DNA of 64,000 bases from Mariannaea sp. PMI_226. Taxonomy: Eukaryota; Ascomycota; Sordariomycetes; Hypocreales; Nectriaceae. Below, piece by piece: positions 49,091 through 59,933 of this stretch. The DNA lies in contig JANFOG010000001.1 of assembly GCA_024336345.1 (NCBI GenBank), positions 124,001 to 188,000 on the forward strand. Reading direction: 5' to 3'. The notes under the pieces were generated by a model that was not told where the DNA came from, did no database searches, and saw nothing but the letters and a program-made list of their open reading frames with translations. A program made the position numbers and the translations under genes. Positions within the stretch are counted from its first letter, which is position 1. The number at the start of each line of letters is the position of its first letter.

Positions 49091-50097
49091 ATGCCTTGCC
49101 TTGGGTAACGCATCCGGCTCGAAGTGGCCCCTGGCCCCTCGGTCAAACTGTGGGTTGTGCCTGGGGGATGGCTTGTTTTTGTTTTGATGAATGAATGGAC
49201 ACATCAAATATCCATGGGTCATGAGTTGGGCGTCTTGCTGAGGGTACTCTCTATCTGGACAGGATTGTCTGCTGGTTATGATATTCGGCAATCCGAAGCG
49301 CCCTTGTGCGGCCTCGAAATTTTCCTTTGTTTCTTACCCACCTGCTGCAGGTGCCTTGATGTCACGATATTCGTAGCGGCAAATCATGAGAGAAAAAAGA
49401 ATGGGAGAGCTTTGGAGTTGACAGAATCTGTCCGATAGAGAACTATCAAAAACCTTGACGGAACCTTGCTTTCTCTGTGCTTTAGTGATATCCAGTGACA
49501 CGTCGAAGTTGCATATATATATATATATATATTCAGAAGAAATTACAGTTTCTAAACTGACGTATTCAATAATCCTAGGTTACTTCTTGTGAGATGTTCT
49601 TTTTTTTTTTTTTTTGGAAGTTATCGTCGTAATTTTGCTTTGCCAGATGGATCGTGCCAGTCACGGCCCCCTCCGCTGCCCGAAAAAAAAAAGCCGGGGC
49701 AAAAAACGATGAAATAAAAATGGGTTCAAAAAGGAAAAAAAGGAAAGAAAAAAGGGAATATAGCCCAAAAAAAAAGTTGAAAATAATTGAACGACGATTC
49801 AATCCAGACCAGCTATTTGTGAAAGTCGCACAGGATATCTACATTAACTACTACGGTAGATAGGTCACTACTATATTAAGAAACTAGTAAACCAATCGTT
49901 TCGGTGTATTTTGTGGTTCATAGTTTCTTCTTCAGTCACCATCGCTTGTTTAGCAGGACATCTTTACCCGACACCATCCATGTCAGCCAAATCAACCGCA
50001 TTCCAATTCCCCTTTAAACACAAAACATTCATCAGCGGAAAGAGAGAGAAAACACTACCTTCGTGCATGCTATGCTGTGCCCAGCCCATGAGAAGAT
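49091..50097. other. 1-kb spacer between eIF5A and RRN7
   Basis: No gene is recognised. It holds an (AT)10 microsatellite (49513-49532), a T run near 49600 and A-rich tracts (49680-49780). Confidence 0.6.
49513..49532. repeat. (AT)10 microsatellite
   Basis: Ten AT units in the eIF5A 3' flank. Confidence 0.9.
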
Positions 50098-52006
50098 ATG
50101 GCTGACCGGCGGGAGCTTCGCAAGTTCCCTCGCGGAGAGAGATGCCCAGAATGCGGTGTGAGAAGGTGGTATTTGGAGAATGGTCTCCGCTTCTGCTCTA
50201 ATGGCCACCAGGTCGAGGTATGCGCTCGCTCATATGCTTTGCAGGAGTTGGAAAGCGCTAATCTGGATACCAGGGCTTTGTCCAATTTGATGTTGGCGAT
50301 GAAGAAGATGCAGGGAAAATGGGCGCCGTCATACGACGCGAGAAGGAGGTCAAGGAGAAAGAACTGCGCCATCTCACCGGCCAGGCAGGAAAAAACCTCT
50401 ACCTCGAGTGTCTTCAGCTAATCCTGAGGAATCAGTTGCTATGGCTCATCAGCGCCAAGGGCTACAGAGAGGAGCTTGAAACAGTGGTTCGCGATCTTTG
50501 GGACCTGCGCACTCGTGGCTCAAGTAGCGTTGCGGCTGAAGAAGCTTCCCAAGAAGCCCCTATGGAGATGTTCAGCTCGCAACCTGAACCGGCAGAGCCA
50601 TCTCAGAAGCCCGTCAAGAGCAACTCAAAGGCCCAGAGCTGGGATCCTGACCAAGGAGCTGGCTGGCCTATGCCTCGCATGATCGACACCTTAGCACTGT
50701 GTCATTTAGGATGTCTCCTGCTCCGAATCCCTACTGTTATTGGAGAAATGTGTGCATGGGTCAACGAAGGGCATATCCCTTATAAGAGAGCTGTACGCAC
50801 TGCTGCATTCTGTCGTGAGGGATAGCGCTGACTCCGAGATTCACCCAGTACTATGATTTATCGCAAGAGATGCAAGACAGATTGCCCTCGGCATACACCA
50901 GGGCATTAAAGTTACCTCTCCGAGCTGCTCTACATGGAGCTGACCTACATGAGGCAGTGATGGATTTGGCTCTCTCATATCACCGCAATTATGACATGCT
51001 TTTCCCGCCCGTTAACGACACACTCGCTATGGTCCACTACGCTCGACACCTGGCTCTCCCCGGTTGGTTCTAAGCTGGTTGTCTTGTTTTTTGTGTATGC
51101 TGAGCTGACCAATTTGAGTAGTGGACGTTCTCATTACCACCCGGGTTATTATCTCGGTTCTGGGAGTAACGTTTCAGTTACCTATAGACAAGTCTCGCAC
51201 GTTCATATTGGACTATCCTGAGGTGTTGATTGTTGCAGTTATGATCGTTTCTGCCAAGTTATGCTATCCGTTCGGGTCCCATGACCCGTTATTCGACGTC
51301 TTTGGTGCCGATCAAGGTTTAAGATTTGACTGGGGAAAGTGGAGGGAGGTTGTCGCCGAGCTTCATGATCCCAAGGACGCGCTGAATGAGTCAACTTTTG
51401 ACAAGATGACTGCCGGTAGAGTCACATCAATGTCGTCAGGGGAGCTGGACAAATATTTTGCACATATTGCGAGCTTGATTAACAAGAAAAGTACAACTCG
51501 AAGAAGCTTTCCAAGTATGATTGACAACAAAAACTAACAGTCTGTAGATGAAAATCCGATTACGAGGTTCTTCCCGTCGGAGGATGCACCACCACTAGAA
51601 CCACCGCGTGAAGCAACCGCAGACGATGACGTGGATATCCGATCCAAAAAAATATTCGAGCAAGCTATCAAATCGCGTAAGGATTCGGAGTGGGAGTCAG
51701 ATGGCGACGTGCCGCCCCAATCTGAACCTACTTACGAAGCGTTCCGTTCAGAAGAAGAGCTCACGGAACTTGCAAAGACCTTTTACACACGAGCAGGTGA
51801 GACAACATTTATTTTTCCTTTCTTGCAGTTTTCCTCTTCCCTTTTCTTTCCTGTGACCGCCAAAACAAAAAAAAAACTCGTCCTGATTATGATTCACAGG
51901 ACATGTGGCTGGGTTATCACTACAAGACGTGGTGCGGGCAGTCTATATGTTAGAGCAGAGGATACTTAGCTGGCAGAGGATGCGGAAGCAGATAGATGAT
52001 AGGTGA
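50098..52006 (+). CDS. rrn7: RNA polymerase I core factor subunit Rrn7 (TAF1B-like)
   Basis: Six exons (50098-50217, 50274-50792, 50849-51062, 51119-51490, 51548-51796, 51900-52006) encode 526 aa. Rrn7 is the TFIIB-related subunit of the Pol I core factor at rDNA promoters in the nucleolus. The N-terminus has the RRN7-type zinc ribbon with Cys16, Cys19, Cys33 and His37 in CPECGVRRWYLENGLRFC then NGH, followed by VEGFVQFDVGDEEDAG, standard for the family. Next come the B-reader/cyclin-fold region (NLYLECLQLILRNQLLWLI) and a second cyclin fold. The C-terminus reads AGLSLQDVVRAVYMLEQRIL. All five introns are 53-103 nt. The third donor is the unusual GTTGGT; this and the fifth exon are the weaker parts of the model. 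Length is close to yeast Rrn7 (514 aa). Confidence 0.9.
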
Positions 52007-52488
52007 TGATGTTATACCCAAGTAAGAAGCGAATCCTGACTTATTTATTCTTGAAAACAAAAACATTTCCAAGAAGTTTTTACCCATACATTTCGAATCG
52101 CAAGTCCACGTTCGCGGTCATGCAAAGATGTGACTACCTATATTCCAGTTCCCTCTGCAGAAGCCTCCAACACACTTACATGCACAACATCTCACCTAAA
52201 GTAAGGTAAGTAGGTACCCGAATAATCACTGTAGGTCTGTGACGCACGCTGAAGTGGCCCCACGCCCACCAATCCCTTTCGAGGTAGTCACCTAAGTGGG
52301 TAATAATAGGTTGGTGGGTGGGCTGGGTCAATCAACAGAAACAAACACAGGATATTCTGGTGCGGCACGTGACTGAGTCCATGACCCTAGGGTTTTCTTT
52401 CGGTTGGAACTGTGTGCCCCACCAATATTGCGCGCAAGACTCGGCATCTCCAAACTTCACATCGTCAGCGTCACAAAAATCAGTCAAG
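52007..52488. other. promoter of the ubiquitin-eL40 gene
   Basis: Short spacer between RRN7 and the ubiquitin fusion gene. It holds an AGGTAAGTAGGTACC word (about 52203-52219) and the putative Cbf1 and Tbf1 sites listed separately. Exon 1, whose only coding base is A52489, must begin somewhere in its 3' part. Confidence 0.6.
52366..52396. promoter_or_regulatory. putative Cbf1 (CACGTGA) and Tbf1 (ACCCTAGGG) sites
   Basis: CACGTGA (52366-52372, TCACGTG on the other strand) and ACCCTAGGGTTTT (52384-52396, AAAACCCTA on -) lie 93-123 bp before the start base. Cbf1 plus Tbf1 sites mark ribosomal-protein promoters in Candida and most non-Saccharomyces ascomycetes. The Tbf1 match is imperfect. It fits a gene that encodes a ribosomal protein. 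Confidence 0.45.
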
Positions 52489-53254
<766 letters not shown>

Positions 53255-54161
53255 ACGATTTCTCCATGGATGTGGCGTCTGGGTTTTTGGCATTCCTGGG
53301 TTCGGCGGAAAGAACAGAGGAGGGGTCCTTGTTCAACAAGTCTGTTTGTTTTTACGGTAGCATATGCAGCTCAGGCAATACATTCTAGATGAAGCCGATG
53401 ACCATGTGCCGACGGTCTCTGAAAAATGAAAAATACAAATGAAAGCCGGGTCAATTTGCCTTAACTTTTTGTCTTTTTTTGGGAGGGGGTTTCTTCCAAT
53501 TGTGAGCTTTTTAAGTCGAATTTGGTGCGAGCCTTGGCGTGCAATTATCGATTGCAAACATTTTCTAGAGTCATGATGTTTCACAAATTATGACAAAGTG
53601 CGCAATACCAATTGGCTCGTATCCCAAGCCAAGAACGTGAACCATGGGAGAACCCCCTGGAGACAAATTGATTATAGCTTGAATCTACCCGTCTCGTCTT
53701 CCGTCCAAGAGCTTGGTTGTTATTAGCTACTCACGCAACCAATACATGCATACCTAGATACCTACCTACCTCCATAGTAAATATGTCACTAAGGTACCTC
53801 CCTACCTCTCACCCTTAGATAGTTTCTCGGGAATTAGGTACATAGTACGTACTCCGTATGCAGGAAAGATTGGGTGCGGCTTATATAAGTCAGGTCCCTT
53901 TCCCCTATCGGAAAAACACCGGATCATCATGTGCGATACGCCCGCGCCCCGTGCTCCTGAATTACGACAACGGCCAGTCTGTCACCAAGCTGTCAGCTCC
54001 CCCAGACGTAACATATTTCCTGCGGCGCTGCCCCCATTACGAGAAATCTCCATCAGTGCAGCTTTCCAGTCGGCAATTTTAAGCCTTGCGATCACCCAAA
54101 AAGCCGTCTGCTTTCTGCAAATTGAAACGGCCAACCGTAGAGATACCAGCTTTCCGACACA
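53255..54161. other. 0.9-kb spacer
   Basis: No gene is recognised. It holds CCTACCTACCTCC and AGGTACCTCC words at 53745-53815 and an exact TACTCCGTA word at 53850-53858, about 300 bp before the Yip1-family start. Confidence 0.6.
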
Positions 54162-55293
54162 ATGGCTGGGTCTGGATACGACGCCGTCGTCGATGTGGAT
54201 GATGAGGTACAGTCACTGCCTGCCTGCCCCTCCCCAGCTTAACTCGAGCTCTTTCGCTTTGACTTGCTTCGATCGCGATGAGAAGACCCTTTCGCCAATC
54301 CATCACACACTCAACAGAAAGACACTGCCATGTCTCCCTCTTTCTCTTCGTTGCGCATCCATGCTAACATGAACATCGTCTCGGCGGGCGAATAGGGCGA
54401 CCTCGGCCACACTGACCTCCAAGAGGACCTCGAATTTCACACTTCCAACTTCAACGATACAGCTCCAGGCTCCCGCAAGCCTCCATCTGGTGGACTGCCC
54501 CCTCCCGTCACATCCTCTGGCTCCGGGTCGTCGAAGCGGTTCCTATGGTCTATGTCCTTCTATTCGCAGTTCTTCGACGTTGACACCTCAGCCGTCCTGT
54601 CTCGTTGTTGGGCGGCACTGTTCCCTCGCGCAAACTTCCTCGATGTCCTCGAGGGTAACCCTGACCTATACGGACCTTTCTGGATCGCGACCACCGTGGT
54701 GCTAATCCTATTCTTGGGTGGTACTATCAGCCAGTACTTGTCGGCAACGGGCAAGGGTCCTTTCGTCTATGATTTCAAACTTCTAAGTGGTACGTTGGAG
54801 CCCTAACTTCGTTCGCATCCTCCTTATTGGAGACAGGACAAGGCCGCAATGCTAACACAAAGTCCTTGCACAAGGCGCCGCGGGTCTCATCTATGGCTAC
54901 ACCCTCTTCATCCCTGTGGGTCTCTTCGTCGCCCTCCGCTACTTCGGTAGCGAATCCGCCAACCTCCTTGAATGCTGGGCGCTCTACGGCTACTCCAACC
55001 TGATCTGGATTCCTGTCGCCCTCATCAGCTCGTCGCCCCTATCTATCCTCAACTGGATCTTCGTCGGCATCGGTTTCGGCATATCTGTCGTCTTTCTTTT
55101 GCGCAACCTCTACCCTGTCCTCAGCGCCACGGACCGCCAGGTCAGCAAGATCCTTCTCGTCGTCGTCATCATCCTGCACGCCGGACTCGCCCTCGCCATC
55201 AAGATTCTCTTCTTCGCACACGGGAGCCCCGTTGCGAGCAACCCAGATAGTGGCAAGGGTGACGACGACAAGAATGGCAAGGGGGATCATTAA
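54162..55293 (+). CDS. Yip1-domain Golgi membrane protein, Yip5/YIPF1-2-like
   Basis: Three exons (54162-54206, 54396-54789, 54863-55293) encode 289 aa. Yip1-family proteins sit in ER-Golgi and Golgi membranes and bind Rab/Ypt GTPases. About 80 cytosolic residues, rich in Gly/Ser/Pro, are followed by FYSQFFDVDTSAVLSRCW and NPDLYGPFWIATTVV, the DLYGPFW signature of the family, and five hydrophobic segments; the tail is short and charged (GKGDDDKNGKGDH). FFDVDT followed by NPDLYGPFW fits the YIPF1/2-Yip5 branch rather than Yip1 or Yip4. The first intron (189 nt) follows only 15 codons; the second is 73 nt. Splicing gives LLSVLAQGAAGLIYGY. It is convergent with the rhodanese. Confidence 0.88.
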
Positions 55294-55706
55294 TATTAGA
55301 GACCGCATCCGTTACCTCCTGGTGGACGGTCAAGTATCGAAACTATATCAGGATTCATTTTGAGGAAAGAGGAATTTTCCAATTGACGAACAACTAGAAT
55401 GTTTGGGATTATAGTATGCCTGCGGGCACAGGTTGGGGAGAAAGGCAGGGCACAAGTCCACGGAAGACAGAGGAATATGGCTCTTTTCCCAGTTTTGTAT
55501 TTTGTACAATTAGACCAAGGCAGCGCACCGTTTATTTTATTTATTTTTTGGGCAGCTTCTTTCGGGGAGGGGTCTCATTCGGCAACGACCCAAATATACA
55601 TTCAGGATTTCTTTTGAATTGCTCCCAGTGCCATTTTATTATCCCGATTTTATTCATCAGGGATGTATATCCATATATACTCATTTATGTACAGAGGGCA
55701 CTCGGT
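55294..55706. other. convergent spacer Yip1-family gene / rhodanese
   Basis: Overlapping 3' flanks of two convergent genes; nothing else is recognised. Confidence 0.6.
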
Positions 55707-56452
55707 CTACTTCTGCTCGACTTTTTCCACGGGACCATTCTGTTTTGCCCAGTCAAGCCAGCTTCCAGGATACTCACCGACGCTTTCCCAGCCGGCGCTC
55801 TGAGCTAGAGCAGCAGCAGCGCGGGCACGCACGCCAGCCTTGCAGTAGAAGAGCAGCTCGGCATCCTTGGGCGGGCGATCGAAGCCGTAGAGCTCTTCGA
55901 AGTCTTCCTCGGAGAGATGGAAGCTCTGGACAGCGGAGGTAATGGGGATGTTGATTGCGCCGGGGATCTTGCCAGTCTCAAAGAGCTCGACGGGTTCTCG
56001 GACGTCTAGTGGATTGGATCGTTAGTGAGTACTGGGGTGTGCAATGGAAGATTGGGGGAGGGGAGGGGAGGGGGTGGAAGAGGTGGGATATTCTTCTTCC
56101 GGTATTTATTGTCGTAGTTATAAGTGAAGTGTCAAATGAGGAGCATATGCATGCACCTACCGACAATGACAATTTTCTTCCCCTCTTCCTCGCTATTCCT
56201 CTCAACCAGCGTCTTCAGTTCCTCAAAGTTCCACAGGCGGCTATTCGGCACAACATCATCCTTAGAGTAAGAGTAGGAGCGGCGCAAGACAGCGGCGGGC
56301 TGGCCGAAGACGAGGTTCCTTCGACGGATATGGGAGGGAGATGCTGCGGTATGGATCCTGGCAGCCGCTGTCACTGTCGCGGGTCGAACGGCAATAGAGG
56401 AGGCGGTCGAGAGGGCGCGGAGCGCGGAGGTGGCGAAGCGTCGGGAGGCCAT
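55707..56452 (-). CDS. Mitochondrial single-domain rhodanese (Rdl-type thiosulfate sulfurtransferase)
   Basis: Two exons on - (56452-56161 and 56005-55707) encode 196 aa. Rhodaneses move sulfane sulfur through an active-site cysteine persulfide. The first ~60 residues are Arg/Ser/Ala-rich without acidic residues (MASRRFATSALRALSTASS), a clear mitochondrial presequence. The domain shows LVERN, IVDVREPVELFETGKIPGA and the active loop CKAGVR with Cys152; the end is GSWLDWAKQNGP. It resembles yeast Rdl1/Rdl2. A start further upstream (56581) would be in frame but lies before an (AG)12 run, so 56452 (context GACGATGG) is chosen. The 155-nt intron is long for the window and contains a pure C/T tract (G-rich on +). 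Asp98 is formed by splicing. Confidence 0.92.
56054..56074 (+). other. G-quadruplex-type motif inside the rhodanese intron
   Basis: G5-A-G4-A-G4-A-G5 on the + strand; the rhodanese transcript carries the complementary C-rich tract, some 50 nt from the acceptor. Four runs with one-base loops is an ideal parallel quadruplex pattern. Confidence 0.7.
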
Positions 56453-56518
56453 CGTCTTGGTGGAATGAGGATAAGAAGTTGTATGTAGGCTGAGAGAGGA
56501 AATTGAGCAAGGGTGGGG

Positions 56519-56542
56519 AGAGAGAGAGAGAGAGAGAGAGAG
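56519..56542. repeat. (AG)12 microsatellite
   Basis: Dinucleotide run in the 5' flank of the rhodanese gene, CT-rich in its sense direction as many fungal promoters are. Confidence 0.85.
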
Positions 56543-56880
56543 TCGGTTGTTGCGCGATATTGAAGGTTCAACTGCTAGCACCTCCTTGCGTTTGCTGTTA
56601 GGCCAAGCTGAAAACGTGAAAGAAAAGACGGGGATATGGATTGTAGTTGGCGAGCTGCAAGTTTACGAGAAGCGTGAGGCTGAGGCGCGGAGACATCACC
56701 CGCCAGTCGGTAAGCAATGGAACCTAGCTACTTGCTGTATGGAGCAGCAAGGGACAGTGAATAGTACCTTATGTAACCTACGGTATCTTGTAAAAGGTGC
56801 TTTACCTACTGTACCTATAGTCTAGGTACTATGTCTGCGATTATTAGGGGTTGCTTCCCGCCACCAACACGGCTGAATAA

Positions 56881-56908
56881 GGTCCCCCAGGTCCCCCCAG
56901 GTCCCCCA
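56881..56908. repeat. three near-identical GGTCCCCCAG units
   Basis: Units of 9-10 nt repeated three times, differing only in the number of C. Confidence 0.8.
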
Positions 56909-57147
56909 CAACGCAGATGATGTAAGTCTTTGATCATCAAGTGCCTCGATCTGTAATCACAGACTCTACCAGATGCGTGATGGAGTACGGAGAACCATGC
57001 TTCTTATTAAGCCGCAAGGTCTCTCATCTACTAACCGATAAGAGCACTTATTACAGAAGCATTGCCATACTCTTGGGCAGTTTTGGTTTAACGGGTGGAG
57101 GAGGGTGTGTGAAGATGAATGCAAGGCTGATGATTAATTCCCCGTCT

Positions 57148-57207
57148 TCAACTTCAATTTCGACCTCAATTTCCAACTCAATTTCCAACTCAATTTCAAC
57201 TTCAATC
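57148..57207. repeat. degenerate tandem array of TCAATTTCAACT-like units
   Basis: About five units of roughly 12 nt with small changes (caatttcgacct, caatttccaact twice, caatttcaactt). It lacks unique spacers, so it is a minisatellite. Confidence 0.8.
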
Positions 57208-57946
57208 CATCACCATACGCATTTACATATGGATATGCAGATGCATATGCAGGGCAAGGCAGGGCAGGTCAAGTCAGGTCCTCACACCAACTGCTCTCTA
57301 CTGCTGTCTGCCCTACCTCCCGTCTCGGTTACCATCGCCAACATCCTCACAAGCCAGGCTGCCCACCATCTGCCATACATCAGGCTATTTCTCCCTCCAC
57401 ATGACATGTTGCCACACACAAGTAGTTGTCAACCTACTCGCACTCACATGCACATGCACATTCATCACACCACGGTAAGTAAGCAAATAAATAAATAAAT
57501 AAATGACTTCGCACAGTCAGTCATCAACCCCACCATGTATTTTGCAATTCTTTGCGTCTTCATTTACTTGACTGTCTGCTTTGTCCAATCACCATACGCC
57601 GGATAACTTGATGTCTATGGCTTGCGGCCCAAAGAAAAAACGACGCCCACCAGCGGCGCTCCCTCAACTATATACAGAGAGAAAAAGGTATTACAATTGA
57701 ATATCTCATCATGCCACTTTCCCAAGAACCGTCCCGAGGCGTGACGGTGGACTCGGTCGACGAAGCTGACTCTCTCAGAAGTAGACACTCGACTGTCTCT
57801 TTCTCCTTAGAGCTGACCAGTCCAACCTTCCAAACATTTTCGTGTCTAATCCTGACGCTGCTTCGTTCCAGGTTTTAACATTATTTGGCCATCTGCTTGC
57901 CTCGGATGTGTCTTCTATTATTGGCTGACTCGTGCATGGTTCGAGG

Positions 57947-57969
57947 GTGTGTGTGTGTATGTGTGTGTG
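57947..57969. repeat. interrupted (GT)n microsatellite
   Basis: GT run broken once by AT, 44 bp past the ERG5 stop, probably in its 3' UTR. Confidence 0.8.
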
Positions 57970-58012
57970 GCTTGGTTCGTCAGATCGTGTACAGCGGCTC
58001 ACTTAACACGAT

Positions 58013-59933
58013 TTACCACTTGCGCTTCTCCATGGTGAGAGGGCAGTCATCCTAAAACTTTGTCAACCAACTATTCTCTCATGCTCGATGAAAACAAGAA
58101 GAAAGAAAGAAGAAAATGAGAAATGGCCTGGGCAATCCGGAGGAACTTACCATGGGGAAAATGGTGGCAAACACCTTGATCTGCTCCGACTTGGGGGTGG
58201 GGTGGTGCTTCCAGTCCAGCAGCACCGACGCCTTTCCAATCAGAAGCGCGAGGTTGAGCTGGGCATACGTCTGTCCGAGGCAGTAATGAGGGCCAACGCC
58301 AAACACCAGGTAGTTCTTCTTGCCCTTCTCCTCGGCGTCTCCTGTGTAGTATCGCTCAGGATCGAAGTAGTCGGGGTTCTCGTACACCTCGGGGTCGTGG
58401 AGAGCCATGTAAGTGGTGGGGATCAACATGGAACCTGTTATCCGGCATCATCAGTCAAACACCATCACTAATGCATAGTCACCATGCGGAGCGTTTAATT
58501 TTGTACTCACCCTTGGGGACAGTATAGTTTTCGGTAATGGGGAAGGCCTTCTTGGTAACGTAAGGGACCATCAGGACAGGTGGGCGGTATCGCAGCAGCT
58601 CCCGAACGACAGCACGGGTGTAAGTCATAGACTCAAGCTGATCCATGTTGATCTCGGCATGGGGGTTACCATTGCGAATCTTCATGTTCTCCTCTCGGAC
58701 ACGGTCAAGAACGTCAGGGCGCTGAGCAGTAACCTGGAACAGCCAAGTGGCAGCACTGCTTGTGGCATCCTGCGAGGCGAAGAGGAAGGTAAAGATGGTT
58801 TGGGAAATCTCATAATCGGTGAACATGCGAAGGAGAGGCTGGGGCTTTTCCATACCCTCAGTATTGCCCTTCTCCTCGGCCTCGCGCCACTCCTGAGACT
58901 TCAGCATCTGCTGGACCCAGCCGTCCATGATGCAGGTCACCTCGCCGCCAGCCGCCATGCGAACCTTGCTCTTGGCAGCACACTTGGAGAACTCGGCCAA
59001 AACCATATCAGCAGCCTTCTTTCCGTACCAGGTCTTAGTGTAAGGAATGATAATGGGGAAATTGACAAGCTCCAGGGCAGCAGTGATAAGATAATAGTCA
59101 TCGGAAATCTTCTTGACGGCCTCGTCCGAGATGTAGTGGCCGACAAATGTGCGACAAGACACGGCGCACATGAGATCGCGGAACTCAACCATGAATGGAA
59201 CGGGCTTACCACCAGCCTCCTTGGTGATGTTCATGAAACGGTCGAAGAAGGTGTTGTAGACCTCCTCTTGGCCAGGCAGATACGACTCGAGGGCCTTGCG
59301 GGTGAAGAGGTTGTTCAAACCCTTGCGGAAGTCGACATGGGCCTTGCCGTCGAGGAAGACCCAGTTATCGTGGCCGAGGAGCTTGGTAGCGACATCGACG
59401 ACGCAAGGCTTGACGAATGTGGGCGAGTTGAAAACCTTACGGGCCATATCACGGGTAGAAGCGATAACAACGAACCTGGTACATGACGGGTCAGCGCGTG
59501 TTACATATTATCAGTCAGGGCAACCTTGGCAGGTCCTACTTGTGGAAGACGGAGACGCAGCTAAGAGGACCGCTGCACCATTTCGCGTAGTACTCCTCAA
59601 ACTTGGGGTCCATGGACTGGAGAAAGGGGCCGATGAAGGGCATCTTCCATGACGGACCCTCAATAGAGCCCTTGCTCATGATGTAGCTGACTGTGTGGTA
59701 GGCAATCGGATTAGCATGATGGAATCGCTCAGCGCAAACGACTGGGCAATCAAGGACGTACCTTGATCCCACATGACACACATCAAGAAGATGGTGAGGG
59801 CGATAGTCCAGGGGCCGGCATTGGAGATCATGTCGACAACAAAGTCGAGCTGAGGGGGGATATTGGCACTGGCGTACTTGGCACCGGCCAGAACGGACGT
59901 GAAGCCCGACGTCGTAGAGTTGACGGCGTTCAT
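58013..59933 (-). CDS. erg5: Sterol C-22 desaturase, cytochrome P450 CYP61 (Erg5)
   Basis: Five exons on - (59933-59762, 59690-59540, 59475-58511, 58434-58151, 58051-58013) encode 536 aa, matching yeast Erg5 (538). The enzyme introduces the C22-C23 double bond late in ergosterol synthesis at the ER. An N-terminal membrane anchor ([14 protein letters not shown]) is followed by [48 protein letters not shown] and the I-helix [13 protein letters not shown], which separates CYP61 from CYP51 (AGQHTSS there). ExxR is ELLRYR, and the haem loop is [10 protein letters not shown] with Cys481. The last exon gives [12 protein letters not shown]. All introns are 64-99 nt and every junction restores conserved residues. 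Confidence 0.95.

Larger units (their letters stand above)
56453..58012. other. 1.56-kb spacer, rhodanese promoter and ERG5 3' flank
   Basis: No gene is recognised. It contains (AG)12 (56519-56542), three GGTCCCCC(C)A units (56881-56908), a CAATTTCCAACT-like tandem array (57148-57207), TG-rich sequence (57947-57969) and AAAT repeats near 57485-57504. Confidence 0.55.

Noticed and set aside
56453..56581. Upstream in-frame start of the rhodanese at 56581
   Set aside because: It would add a repetitive Ser/Leu segment encoded by the (AG)n run before a clear mitochondrial presequence.
57148..57207. CRISPR-like array
   Set aside because: The units are adjacent and degenerate with no unique spacers, and the genome is eukaryotic.
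58013..59933. CYP51 (sterol 14-alpha demethylase)
   Set aside because: The I-helix reads [10 protein letters not shown] and the N-terminal region matches Erg5; CYP51 would have AGQHTSS-type sequence.
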